DNA of 11,789 nt from JAWLGW01 sp964569055. Lineage in GTDB: Bacteria > Planctomycetota > J058. The stretch covers positions 1 through 11,789 of the forward strand of contig CAZMSZ010000238.1 of the NCBI GenBank assembly GCA_964569055.1. Direction: 5' to 3'. The notes beneath the pieces are model-generated. The model was not told where the DNA came from. It ran no database searches and saw nothing but the letters and a program-made list of their open reading frames with translations. Position 1 is the stretch's first letter, and each line of letters begins with the position of its first letter. The translations under genes were made by a program, and so were the position numbers. Positions 1-9,398 of this stretch are shown here, piece by piece.

Positions 1-780
1 CTACGCGCAGGCCTCGAGCAGCGCCAGGCGAGCGGCCTCCGCCGAGGCGAAGCGCTCGCCCGGCTCGGCCGCCAGGCAGCGCTCGATCAGCTCACGAACG
101 GCCAGGGGCAGCCCGGGGTCGACGGAGGACGCGTCGGCGGCGCGGCGCCCAGTCAGGAGCTCGTGGAGCGTGACGCCCACGCTCCACAGGTCGGCCCGCG
201 GATCGACCGCCCGCGCTTCGCTCCCCGCCTGCTCGGGCGCGCGGTAGCCCGCCGTGCCGGCGCCGCGTCCCGGCTGGTCGGCTCGGGCGGCCAGGCCGAA
301 GTCGCTCAGCAGGCAGCGGTCGCCGCTCGTCACGAGCAGGTTGCTCGGCTTCACGTCGCGGTGGACGAGGCCGCGGGCGTGGACGTGCGCGAGCGCCTCC
401 AGCAGCTGCCCGACGAGGTCGCTCGCCCGCGGGAGCGGCAGCGGGCCCTCCGCCGAGAGCTCGCGCGCGGTCCGCACCTCCAGCCAAGGCATGAGCAGGT
501 AGGCGAAGCCCTCGGTCCAGCCCGAGCCGAGGCAGCGCACGATGCCCGGGTGGTCGAGGGACGCCAGCAGGCGCCCCTCCCGCAGCAGCCGCCGCTCGGC
601 CCGCTCGCGCTCGGGCCGGTGCCTCGAGACCTTGAACACGATCGGCAACCCATCCGACAGGCGCACGCCGCGCAGGGCGTTCGCGAACCCTCCGCGTCCG
701 ATCCGCTCCTCGAGCCGGCAGCCCGCCAGGACGCGACCCTGCCAGATCCGAGACAGGTCGAGCTCGCGCTCCTCACTCAC
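1..780 (-). CDS. Small soluble Hanks-type serine/threonine protein kinase
   Basis: This is a 259-residue cytoplasmic kinase made of little more than the catalytic domain; it would transfer phosphate from ATP to Ser/Thr of an unknown partner. The glycine loop GRGGFA is at residues 28-33, the ATP-binding lysine at 50, the alpha-C glutamate at 68, the catalytic loop HRDVKPSN at 140-147, DFG at 160-162 and APE at 181-183, so all key residues are present. There is no transmembrane segment or sensor domain, and the protein ends right after the kinase fold. The start is GTG at 780, with a GAGGT ribosome-binding site nine bases upstream (plus positions 790-794). The stop codon TAG lies at the very edge of the window, so the gene is complete. 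It diverges from the operon that starts at 901. The kinase call is firm; substrate and role are unknown. Confidence 0.93.
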   Translation of the reverse strand: MSEERELDLSRIWQGRVLAGCRLEERIGRGGFANALRGVRLSDGLPIVFKVSRHRPERERAERRLLREGRLLASLDHPGIVRCLGSGWTEGFAYLLMPWLEVRTARELSAEGPLPLPRASDLVGQLLEALAHVHARGLVHRDVKPSNLLVTSGDRCLLSDFGLAARADQPGRGAGTAGYRAPEQAGSEARAVDPRADLWSVGVTLHELLTGRRAADASSVDPGLPLAVRELIERCLAAEPGERFASAEAARLALLEACA

Positions 781-847
781 CGCCGTCGCACCTCACGTGG
801 ACTTGCTGGGCCCACCCTGCCACCTGGCGCGCGCCGAGGCCACCGGG

Positions 848-876
848 TTGCCGCGGCCCGGCCTCGCGGCTAAGCT
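848..876 (+). promoter_or_regulatory. Candidate sigma-70-type promoter for the 901-3595 operon
   Basis: TTGCCG at 848-853 and TAAGCT at 871-876 are separated by exactly 17 bases, matching -35 and -10 boxes in an otherwise almost AT-free stretch. A GGAGGG ribosome-binding site follows at 888-893, seven bases before the ATG at 901. The region lies between divergent genes, where a promoter is expected. The boxes are read by eye. Confidence 0.4.
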
Positions 877-900
877 TCCGCGCGCCTGGAGGGCTGCGTC

Positions 901-2643
901 ATGAACCCGACGACCGTCAAGCGTGGCCCCTTCGTGGCTCGCGTCCGACCAATCTGCGAGAGCGAGGACACCGGTCTCGCGATGCGGCTCGTCCGGCCCA
1001 AGGGCGAGGACGAAGAGCGCTGGTACACCACCGTGCTCGGCGCGCACTACATGCACGAGCACCAGCTCGCGTTCTGGCACCGGTCCGCGAAGGCGGACGA
1101 GGACGGGGACCACTTCTCGAACCAGGTCACCGTGCGCGTCCGGCGGCTGGACGACCGGCAGCGCGAGCGCCTGCGCGTGACCGTCAACGCGCAGGGCTTG
1201 CTCGAGCACCGCGGCGGCGGGTTCAGCCTGGCGGACGAGCCGGGCAAGCTGGTCCACACCGAGAGCACCGCGGAGCGCCCCGTGGGCACCCCGGGCTTCG
1301 CCCCGCGCTTCGGGAAGTTCATCTTCGTGATGGACGACCGCGGGCACATCTACGCGGCGAACGCCTTGCTCGAGTCGGAGGCGGGCGGCGCCAAGAAGTG
1401 GAAGGCCGACGAGAACCGCCGGCTCGCCGACGCGCTGCGGCGCGGGGTGCCGCTCCGCAAGTGGGTCGCCGAGCCCCCGCTCGACCGCGAGCGGAAGCTG
1501 CCCGAGGGGGGGGCGAACTGCGTGATCGGCTGGAAGGCCCGTCCGATCCGGCTCGCGAAGGACGCGCCCAGGCCGGCCTACCTCGATGCCGAGGACCTCC
1601 GCGCCGCGCGCGACGCGTCCGGCTCGTCTTCGTCCACGCACTCGTCGCGGGACTCGTCGGACGACCCGGGCGACGGGTCCTTCGTCGGCGCCGGCAAGAA
1701 TTGCGCCGGGAGGATCACGTCGGGCTCCCCTCGCTACGTGATCGGGCTCGCGACGAACCTGCAGGGGGAGTACGAGTGGCAGCCCAGCGATCCGGTGGGC
1801 GTCGAGGGGATCGGCGAGGGCGGCTTCGTGTGCGACGCGTGCTTCGCGCGCAAGGAGAAGGGCACGGGCTGGTGCGTGTTGGTCCCGCTCCAGCTGAGCG
1901 AGCTGCAGCTCCGAGCCGCGCTCATGAACGTGCGGCAGGACGGGATGGGGCTCGCGAACGTGCTCGTCGCGCTGGGGTTCGTGACCCCCGAGGTGGCGTC
2001 CTACCTCTCCGGCCTGGCGCTCCCGCACCCCGAGGACGTGCCGCGCCTGATCGAGTGGTTCCACCACTCGTCGTTCCTGGGGGGCAAGCCGGTCGCTGGC
2101 GCGGGCGAGATGAAGGTCGAGCACGGCCGGCTGGTGGAGATCGACGACAACAGCGGCCACTACACGCCGCACAGCGAGTTCCTCAACCAGGTCCTGGTGC
2201 AGCTCCAGCGCGACGGCGCCGACCTCGGCAAGTTGAAGGTGGGGGTGCGCAAGGGCGGGGAGATCGACAGGTACGTGCCCTTGTCCAGCATGAAGAAGCC
2301 GAGCAAGTCGCTCCCGTGGGACCACGTGCTCGAGGCCCCCGGCGAGCGGATCGAGGACGCCCTGGCCGAGATTCGCCGCGAGCTGAAGCGTGGTCTGCCG
2401 CGGCTCCGGAAGACGCCGCCGACCACCCGCCCCAGCGACCCCTCCGCGGGACCCCTCCCCTGCCTCAACGTCGAGACGTGCGGCGGCACCTCGGCCACCT
2501 CCGTCCTCGAGCCCGTGCTGCACGAGGAGGAGGGCGACCTGTTCGGGCAGCTCGAGGGGTGGCTGTGCGCCGAGTGTCGCGCGACCCCTCGGAGCGCCGA
2601 GTCCCCGGCGGATGGGACGGCGCGCCCATCCGCGACCTCCTGA
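901..2643 (+). CDS. Uncharacterised 580-residue protein with split IQM-like HSSFL/SGHY signature and Cys pairs
   Basis: I cannot assign a function. Motifs visible in order: GKFIFVMD..G.IYAAN at residues 138-154, HHSSFLGG at 388-395, SGHYTP at 418-423 and DLGKLKV at 441-447. This order (a 'FV.....YV' strand, then HSSFL.G, AG..., SGHY.P, DL..LK) is the one I recall from plant IQM calmodulin-binding proteins and from scattered fungal and bacterial homologues. No IQ calmodulin-binding motif is seen. In plants as I recall, the first two motifs lie a few residues apart; here about 230 residues separate them. That segment holds a Ser/Asp-rich linker (238-260) and cysteines at 207, 268, 311, 314 and 325. 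The C-terminus has C521-x5-C527 and C556-x2-C559, which could bind zinc. There is no signal peptide or membrane helix. The ATG at 901 has a good GGAGGG site. It is followed 16 bases later by the LysM gene, suggesting joint secretion or assembly (inference). Confidence 0.8.
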   Translation: MNPTTVKRGPFVARVRPICESEDTGLAMRLVRPKGEDEERWYTTVLGAHYMHEHQLAFWHRSAKADEDGDHFSNQVTVRVRRLDDRQRERLRVTVNAQGLLEHRGGGFSLADEPGKLVHTESTAERPVGTPGFAPRFGKFIFVMDDRGHIYAANALLESEAGGAKKWKADENRRLADALRRGVPLRKWVAEPPLDRERKLPEGGANCVIGWKARPIRLAKDAPRPAYLDAEDLRAARDASGSSSSTHSSRDSSDDPGDGSFVGAGKNCAGRITSGSPRYVIGLATNLQGEYEWQPSDPVGVEGIGEGGFVCDACFARKEKGTGWCVLVPLQLSELQLRAALMNVRQDGMGLANVLVALGFVTPEVASYLSGLALPHPEDVPRLIEWFHHSSFLGGKPVAGAGEMKVEHGRLVEIDDNSGHYTPHSEFLNQVLVQLQRDGADLGKLKVGVRKGGEIDRYVPLSSMKKPSKSLPWDHVLEAPGERIEDALAEIRRELKRGLPRLRKTPPTTRPSDPSAGPLPCLNVETCGGTSATSVLEPVLHEEEGDLFGQLEGWLCAECRATPRSAESPADGTARPSATS

Positions 2644-2659
2644 GCCCCACGGAGCAGCC

Positions 2660-3595
2660 ATGCCGACGACCCACGTCGTGAAGCGCGGTCAGCAGAGCAT
2701 GATGTACATCGCGCACGCGCACGGCTTCCAGGACTGGCGCACGATCTGGGAGCACCCCGCCAACGAGGCGCTGCGGACCAGCGGCCGTCACCCCCAGATG
2801 CTCGCGATCGGCACCGAGCTGGTGATCCCCGGCCCCGACGAGGAGGCGTGGCGGCCGCTCGCCACCAACACGCGCAACACGTTCCGCGTCGAGGCCCCGC
2901 CGCGCGCCCGGGTGCGGGTGTGCCTGCACGACTGGACGGGGGCGCCGTACGCGTACCGCGACTACGAGGCGACGATCCAGGCCGCCGCCGGGGGGAGCGG
3001 AGCCGCCGCCTGCGAGACCGTGCAGGGACAGACCGGAGCGCAGGGGCTGGTCGAGCTCGAGGTCCCCGACGACACCCACACGATCGAGCTGACCGTGAAG
3101 CTGGAGGGTGAGGAGGTGCAGTGGCGCCTGGAGGTCGGGGCGCTCGAGCACCCGGTGACCGCCGTCGGCCTCCGCGCCCATCTCATCAACCTCGGCCTGC
3201 TCGACGGGGGGCGCGAGGCGAGCGAGGCCGAGGTCGATGCGGCCGTGAAGGCGTTCCAGGCGAGTCAGGGGCTGCGCGAGAGCGGCCTCGACGCGAGCGG
3301 CCAGCCCGACTCCAGGACCCAGCGAGCGCTCGAGGTGTACGCCTGGATCGACGCGTGGACCGACGAGCTGCCGAAGGAGCCCGACCTCGACGAGCGCGCC
3401 CACGGCCGGCGCGAGCTGATGCGAGACCTCTGCGAGAAGGCCGGCCTCGGCCTGGCGCCGTGGGCGATGTTCGCCACCGACGCGGACGTCGCGGCGTTCG
3501 TCACGAGCGTGGGCGTGGGGCTGATGCCGAACGCGAAGGATACGGCCAAGAAGCTCCTCAAGAGGCTCAAGTCCGACCACGGCCAGGCTCGGTGA
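2660..3595 (+). CDS. LysM and peptidoglycan-binding-domain protein, T6SS-accessory-like
   Basis: This 311-residue protein has no signal peptide. Residues 5-57 form a LysM-like module (HVVKRGQQ...., then W..IW.HP.N, ending in G.ELVIP) of the long 'W.TIW.HP.N..LR' subtype that I know from LysM proteins in type VI secretion and contractile-injection loci. Residues about 73-160 look like a beta-sandwich, with alternating hydrophobic strands and a 'G.AQGLVELEVPD' turn. Residues 165-227 match the PG_binding_1 helical fold (V..LR..LI.LGLL ... V..FQ..QGL..SG ... D..TQ.AL). The remaining helical tail, to 311, is unassigned. The ATG at 2660 is preceded by GGAGCAG at 2651-2656. The gene starts 16 bases after the 901 gene and is almost certainly co-transcribed with it. 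Without a Sec signal, peptidoglycan contact would need a contractile or other non-Sec route (inference). Confidence 0.85.
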   Translation: MPTTHVVKRGQQSMMYIAHAHGFQDWRTIWEHPANEALRTSGRHPQMLAIGTELVIPGPDEEAWRPLATNTRNTFRVEAPPRARVRVCLHDWTGAPYAYRDYEATIQAAAGGSGAAACETVQGQTGAQGLVELEVPDDTHTIELTVKLEGEEVQWRLEVGALEHPVTAVGLRAHLINLGLLDGGREASEAEVDAAVKAFQASQGLRESGLDASGQPDSRTQRALEVYAWIDAWTDELPKEPDLDERAHGRRELMRDLCEKAGLGLAPWAMFATDADVAAFVTSVGVGLMPNAKDTAKKLLKRLKSDHGQAR

Positions 3596-3608
3596 GCGCC
3601 TCGGGAGC

Positions 3609-3626
3609 GCGCGCCGATCAGCGCGC
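3609..3626. terminator. Weak hairpin between convergent genes
   Basis: GCGCGC (3609-3614) and GCGCGC (3621-3626) can pair around a six-base loop, CGATCA, in the 22-base gap between the convergent stop codons at 3595 and 3618. There is no T-run. The arm is alternating GC and could arise by chance in this composition. Confidence 0.25.
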
Positions 3627-4433
3627 CCAGAGGAGCGCCTCGCGCCCGGGGAAGCTCACCTCGTATGCGGCGTCCGCCGCGAGCCCCTCGATGCGCGCGC
3701 GTCCCTGCGCGTCCAGGGTCCCGGTCCGGACCTCCCCGGCGTCGGTCTTGAGCCGGTAGGGCTCCCCCGCCAAGGGGTGCCCCTCGGCGTCGAGCAGCTC
3801 GAGCTCCAGCCACGGAGCGGGCGGGGTCCTCGCGTCGCGCGCGCGCTCGCCGAAGCGGACCGCCGAGTCGCCGCTCGGGACCCCCTCCACCCGCGCCAGC
3901 CCCTGCTCGTCGAGCACGCCCGTCCGCACCGTCCCGTCGCCGAGGCGCAGCTCGTACGGCTCGCCCGCCAGCGGCGCGCCGTCGGCGTCGCGCGCCTCGA
4001 GCTCGATCCAGGCCTGGACCGCCCGCAGCGTGAACTCCACCTTGGCCCCGCCGACCGGGCTCACGAACCGCCCGGGCGCGGCCTCCTCGACGCCCTCGGT
4101 GGCGGTCGTCACGGCGCCCGGGGCCCGGTCCGGGAAGCTGATCACCGCGGGGCCGGCCTCCTTGCTGTCGACCTTGGCGTAGCCGGCGCGGTTCAGCTCG
4201 CCCTCGACCGAGGTCCCGTCGGGCAGCTCGACCCGGTAGCGCTCGCCGGCCGGATAGCCGCCCTCTCCGTCGGAGAGGACGAGCTTGACCACCTTCTTCA
4301 GCTTCTTGCTGGAGCTGATGGTGAAGGTGCGCGTCAGGTCGAAGTGGATCGTCCAGCCGGCCTTGGTCAGGCCGCAGGCGGGGCAGGTGGCGTCGTCCGC
4401 GATGGCGTCGTTGCCGCAGTGGGTCCAGGGCAC
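3618..4433 (-). CDS. Zinc-ribbon protein with three tandem beta-repeats, secretion-accessory-like
   Basis: The 271-residue product opens with a half zinc ribbon: H5, C6, C17 and C20 (THC, then CPAC), followed by a 'GW....F..TRTF' strand. Three diverged copies of a beta-domain follow at residues about 50-101, 142-195 and 208-262. Each reads roughly 'D..G.P.AGE.Y.....DG..R.G.LD..G.A.V.G.......F'. This repeat resembles segments I recall in VgrG-linked and other T6SS-associated extracellular proteins, where it seems structural rather than catalytic. There is no signal peptide or membrane helix. The start is GTG at 4433, with GGAGG six bases upstream (plus 4440-4444). The FHA-kinase stop codon lies just 13 bases upstream, so the two genes form one transcription unit. 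Copies 2 and 3 are closest to each other; copy 1 is more diverged. The exact function is unknown; a kinase substrate or structural adaptor is an inference. Confidence 0.82.
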   Translation of the reverse strand: MPWTHCGNDAIADDATCPACGLTKAGWTIHFDLTRTFTISSSKKLKKVVKLVLSDGEGGYPAGERYRVELPDGTSVEGELNRAGYAKVDSKEAGPAVISFPDRAPGAVTTATEGVEEAAPGRFVSPVGGAKVEFTLRAVQAWIELEARDADGAPLAGEPYELRLGDGTVRTGVLDEQGLARVEGVPSGDSAVRFGERARDARTPPAPWLELELLDAEGHPLAGEPYRLKTDAGEVRTGTLDAQGRARIEGLAADAAYEVSFPGREALLWAR

Positions 4434-4446
4434 AGCAGTCCTCCGC

Positions 4447-5562
4447 TCAGCGGGCGCGGCCGAGCTCGCCCAGCACGAACTCCGCGCTGGGGGGCCGGTC
4501 GTCGGGGTCCTTCTCGAGGAGCCAGCGGATCAGCTCCGCCAGCGCGTCGGGGCAGTCGGGGCGATGGTCCTGCACCGGGTCGGGGTCGACCTCGAGCACC
4601 TCGGCCAGGACGTCCATGCCGACGGTCACGAAGGGCGGCCTGCCCGCGACCATGTGGTACAGGACCGAGCCCAGCCCGTACAGGTCGGCGCGCGCGTCCA
4701 CCCGCTTGCTGTCCTCGGCCTGCTCGGGCGCGAGGTAGGCCAGCGTCCCCATGCCCTCGCGCGTGCGGGTGAGCTGCTCGAGGGACTGGGTGTCCTTCGC
4801 CAGGCCGAAGTCGCCGACCTTCACGTCCCCGCCCGCCGTGAGCAGCACGTTGGCCGGCTTGATGTCGCGGTGGATCACCCCGACGGCGTGGGCGGCCGCC
4901 AGCGCGCTGGCAATGCAGCCCGCGATTCGGATCGCCTCGGGGATCGCCAGCGGGCCGGCCGCGAGGCGTTGCTCCAGCGAACCGCCCGCGACCAGCTCCA
5001 TCACGGTGAACGCGGCCGCGCCCTCGACGCGCGTCTCGTAGACCGTGATCACGTGGGGGCTCTGGATCCGGCGGCACACGGCGCCCTCGCGCAAGAAGCG
5101 CTCGCGCTCGATCGGGTCGACCTGCTCGTGGAGCAGCTTGATCGCGACCTCCCGGCCGCTCGCCCGGTGACGCGCTCGGAAGACCGCGCCGGCCGCGCCC
5201 TTGCCGAGCTCGCCCAGGCTCTCGTACTCGGCGCGGATCCCCCCGGCGGCCGCAGCGGGCGCGAGCGGACGGACGAGGACGGCGTGGCCGCCGACCTGCA
5301 GCGTGGCGCCGGCCGGGACGCCCACCGCGCGGTTGTGCGGCAAGGGTCGCCCGGCCAGGAAGCTCCCGGTCGCGCTGGCGAGGTCGGTCGCCCACACCCC
5401 GTCGGGGCGCAGCTCGAGGCCGAGGTGGCGCGGCGAGACCAGGGGGTCTTGCAGCGGCGCCGTCGCGTCGGCCCCGCTGCCGAGGAGCAACTGCTGGCCG
5501 ACCGAGAGCTGATGGCGGGCGACGAGCTGCCCCTCCCTGGCGATCAGCACCTCGGCCTGCAT
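4447..5562 (-). CDS. FHA-domain serine/threonine protein kinase
   Basis: This 371-residue cytoplasmic kinase has an N-terminal forkhead-associated domain, which normally binds phosphothreonine. FHA landmarks are LGSG at 27-30, SPRH at 43-46, the strand 'DLASATGSFLAGRPL' at 60-74 and the closing L.VGGH at 88-93. The usual NG in the last loop reads AT, so binding may be altered. The kinase domain covers about 113-370: glycine loop GKGAAGAV at 120-127, VAIK with lysine 142, glutamate 159, HRDIKPAN at 231-238, DFG at 251-253 and APE at 278-280. It appears active, and no membrane helix is present. The ATG at 5562 has a strong GGAGGGGG site five bases upstream (plus 5565-5572 region). The zinc-ribbon repeat gene follows after 13 bases. 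FHA proteins and kinases act together in T6SS threonine-phosphorylation control; here both activities sit on one chain. Confidence 0.94.
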   Translation of the reverse strand: MQAEVLIAREGQLVARHQLSVGQQLLLGSGADATAPLQDPLVSPRHLGLELRPDGVWATDLASATGSFLAGRPLPHNRAVGVPAGATLQVGGHAVLVRPLAPAAAAGGIRAEYESLGELGKGAAGAVFRARHRASGREVAIKLLHEQVDPIERERFLREGAVCRRIQSPHVITVYETRVEGAAAFTVMELVAGGSLEQRLAAGPLAIPEAIRIAGCIASALAAAHAVGVIHRDIKPANVLLTAGGDVKVGDFGLAKDTQSLEQLTRTREGMGTLAYLAPEQAEDSKRVDARADLYGLGSVLYHMVAGRPPFVTVGMDVLAEVLEVDPDPVQDHRPDCPDALAELIRWLLEKDPDDRPPSAEFVLGELGRAR

Positions 5563-5599
5563 GCCCCCTCCACGTCGTGGGGCTGAAGGCCTCCAGTGT

Positions 5600-5605
5600 T
5601 AGATT
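5600..5605 (+). promoter_or_regulatory. Candidate -10 box just upstream of a GTG start
   Basis: TAGATT lies in a short AT-rich island (5599-5609) that stands out from the GC-rich surroundings, eight bases before the GTG at 5614. That spacing would put the transcript start on or next to the start codon, giving a leaderless or nearly leaderless message; no ribosome-binding site is visible before 5614 or 5638. No convincing -35 box was found. Confidence 0.3.
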
Positions 5606-5613
5606 ACACAGGC

Positions 5614-8000
<2,387 letters not shown>

Positions 8001-8003
<3 letters not shown>

Positions 8004-8019
8004 GACGGCGCCGCTCTCA
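8001..8019. terminator. Weak hairpin at the end of the kinase-SUMF1 gene
   Basis: TGAGA (8001-8005, including the TGA stop) can pair with TCTCA (8015-8019) around a CGGCGCCG core, between the convergent stops at 8003 and 8046. The stem is short and lacks a T-run. Confidence 0.2.
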
Positions 8020-8045
8020 CCGGAACCAGCCGAAGGATCCGCGCG

Positions 8046-8918
8046 CTACGCGGCCAGCTCGAGGGTCAGCGCGGCGAGCACGTCGTCGCTGGTCAGGATC
8101 CCGACCAGGCGGCCGGCCGCGATCACGGGGAGGGCGTGGACGCGCTCCTGGCGCATGCGGGCGGCGCACTCCTCGATCGAGGCGTCGGGGTCGATCGTGA
8201 CGAGGGGGGCGGGCGTCATGGCGTCGCGCACGCGCAGGGCGGCCGGGCGGAGCTCGCCGTCCTCCTGCTGGACGAGGAGCGCGGCGTCCTCGCTGGAGAG
8301 GATCCCCAGCACCTCGACCTCGCGCACCGGCGCGCCGGGCGCGCGGTCGTCGAACACCACCAGCACGTGCCGCGCGCCCTCCTTCGCCATCAGCTCCACG
8401 GCGTGCACCACCGGGTCGTCGGGCGAGACGGTCAGCACCTCGGGGCTCATGTGATCGCGCACGCGCGCGGGGTCGTAGGGGCGCACGCGGCGGCGCACCG
8501 GCGTCGGCCACAGCGCGCGCAGGGTGGGCGGGAGGCAGCCGAGCACCGCCTCGACCTCGCCGGGCGAGACGTGGCGCGCGATCAGCCCGAGCACGGCCGC
8601 CACGGCCTCGGCCGCGTCGACCTGCAGCGCGTCGGCGTGGAGCCGCACGGCCGCGAGCAGCTCGTCCTCGCGGCGGATCTTCACGGGCCCCTCGCCCGGG
8701 TGCCACTCCTCGAAGTAGAGCCCGCGGATCAGGCGCGGGAGCTGCGCCGCCAGCCGCGCGTTCTCGCCCACGGGCAGGCGGTCGCGGAGCGCGTGCAGCA
8801 CGGCGCGGAGCGCCTGGTGCGCGGCCGCCTCGCCGCAGCCGAGGTCCGCCATCAGCTCCTTGAGCCAGGCGTTCGCCTTGGCGAGCGACTTGTCGAACGT
8901 GTGGAGCCCGCCCGCCAC
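8046..8918 (-). CDS. DUF2267 and tandem CBS-domain protein
   Basis: This soluble 290-residue protein fuses a DUF2267 helical domain (residues about 5-140, with 'ALRAVLHALRDRLPV....LAAQLPRLIRGLYFE.W') to two CBS domains. CBS1 is at about 152-215 (V.DHMSPEVLTVSPDDPV) and CBS2 at about 228-285 (VRDAMTPAPLVTIDPDASI, ending GILTSDDVL). CBS pairs usually bind adenine nucleotides and gate a partner's activity; DUF2267 proteins are often found among stress genes. I set the start at GTG 8918 because the conserved DUF2267 sequence begins right after it and the stop codon of the upstream gene ends two bases before. GGGGAG about ten bases upstream, inside the upstream gene's last codons, can act as ribosome-binding site. 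A longer reading to 9038 would overlap the upstream gene and has low-complexity Arg/Gly sequence. The pair with the membrane protein suggests nucleotide-controlled regulation at the membrane (inference). Confidence 0.9.
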   Translation of the reverse strand: MAGGLHTFDKSLAKANAWLKELMADLGCGEAAAHQALRAVLHALRDRLPVGENARLAAQLPRLIRGLYFEEWHPGEGPVKIRREDELLAAVRLHADALQVDAAEAVAAVLGLIARHVSPGEVEAVLGCLPPTLRALWPTPVRRRVRPYDPARVRDHMSPEVLTVSPDDPVVHAVELMAKEGARHVLVVFDDRAPGAPVREVEVLGILSSEDAALLVQQEDGELRPAALRVRDAMTPAPLVTIDPDASIEECAARMRQERVHALPVIAAGRLVGILTSDDVLAALTLELAA

Positions 8919-8920
8919 GC

Positions 8921-9271
8921 TCAGCGGCTCCCCGGGACGCCCTGTAGCACGTCCCGCAGCTCGTCGCGGTAGACGATCAGCGCGGCGACCACCAGCGCGA
9001 TCGAGACCACGCCCAGGGCCACCCCGGTCCAGGCCCACCAGCGGCGGGTCGGGAGCGCGGGGCCGCCCGAGCGCCGCAGCGCCAGCCAGCCGAACGCGAC
9101 GGCCAGGATCCCCTTCTCGAGCCCGAACAGGTTGACCAGGCTGGCGAGCCCGACCAGGAGGGCGGCCAGCGCGAACGCGAGCCGCTCGCCGAGCTGCACC
9201 CGCGGGTCGTGCTCGAGGGCGCTCGGCTCGAGCGCGGGCTCGACCGGCTCGGTGTGGGTGGTCTGCGCCAT
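8921..9271 (-). CDS. Small three-helix integral membrane protein
   Basis: The 116-residue product starts with a polar, Glu/Pro-rich cytoplasmic-looking segment (1-28). Three hydrophobic helices follow at about 30-48, 52-67 and 79-101, then a charged tail. I do not recognise a named family and no catalytic motif is visible. The start at ATG 9271 is favoured over an in-frame upstream ATG at 9316 because an AGGAGGGG ribosome-binding site (plus 9277-9284) sits five bases before it. The stop is two bases from the GTG of the DUF2267-CBS gene, so the two are translationally coupled. A membrane anchor or transporter-like partner for the CBS protein is possible but only inferred from this arrangement. 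Confidence 0.8.
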   Translation of the reverse strand: MAQTTHTEPVEPALEPSALEHDPRVQLGERLAFALAALLVGLASLVNLFGLEKGILAVAFGWLALRRSGGPALPTRRWWAWTGVALGVVSIALVVAALIVYRDELRDVLQGVPGSR

Positions 9272-9276
9272 GTCCG

Positions 9277-9284
9277 CCCCTCCT
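9277..9284 (-). promoter_or_regulatory. Ribosome-binding site fixing the membrane-protein start
   Basis: Read on the minus strand this is AGGAGGGG, five bases before the ATG at 9271. It rules in that codon over the in-frame ATG at 9316, which would make this strong site coding sequence. Confidence 0.7.
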
Positions 9285-9398
9285 GCGGCGCTGCGCGCCG
9301 ACTCGAGGAGCAGCAACGAGCGCGCCGCGCGCGCGCGGGCGGGCCGCTCAGGCGGCCGGCAGCGCGTGTGCTAGCGAACGCGCGCGGAGGATCGACCC

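Noticed and set aside
793..2661. 622-codon open frame on the minus strand opposite the SGHY gene
   Set aside because: It is Arg/Ala/Leu-rich with no domain and mirrors a real gene that has a ribosome-binding site; long antisense frames are expected in DNA this GC-rich.
901..4433. A complete type VI secretion cluster
   Set aside because: Only accessory-type proteins are seen; sheath, tube, spike, baseplate and ATPase genes are absent.
8919..9038. Longer N-terminus for the DUF2267-CBS protein
   Set aside because: It would overlap the membrane-protein gene and consists of Arg/Gly-rich residues outside the conserved domain.
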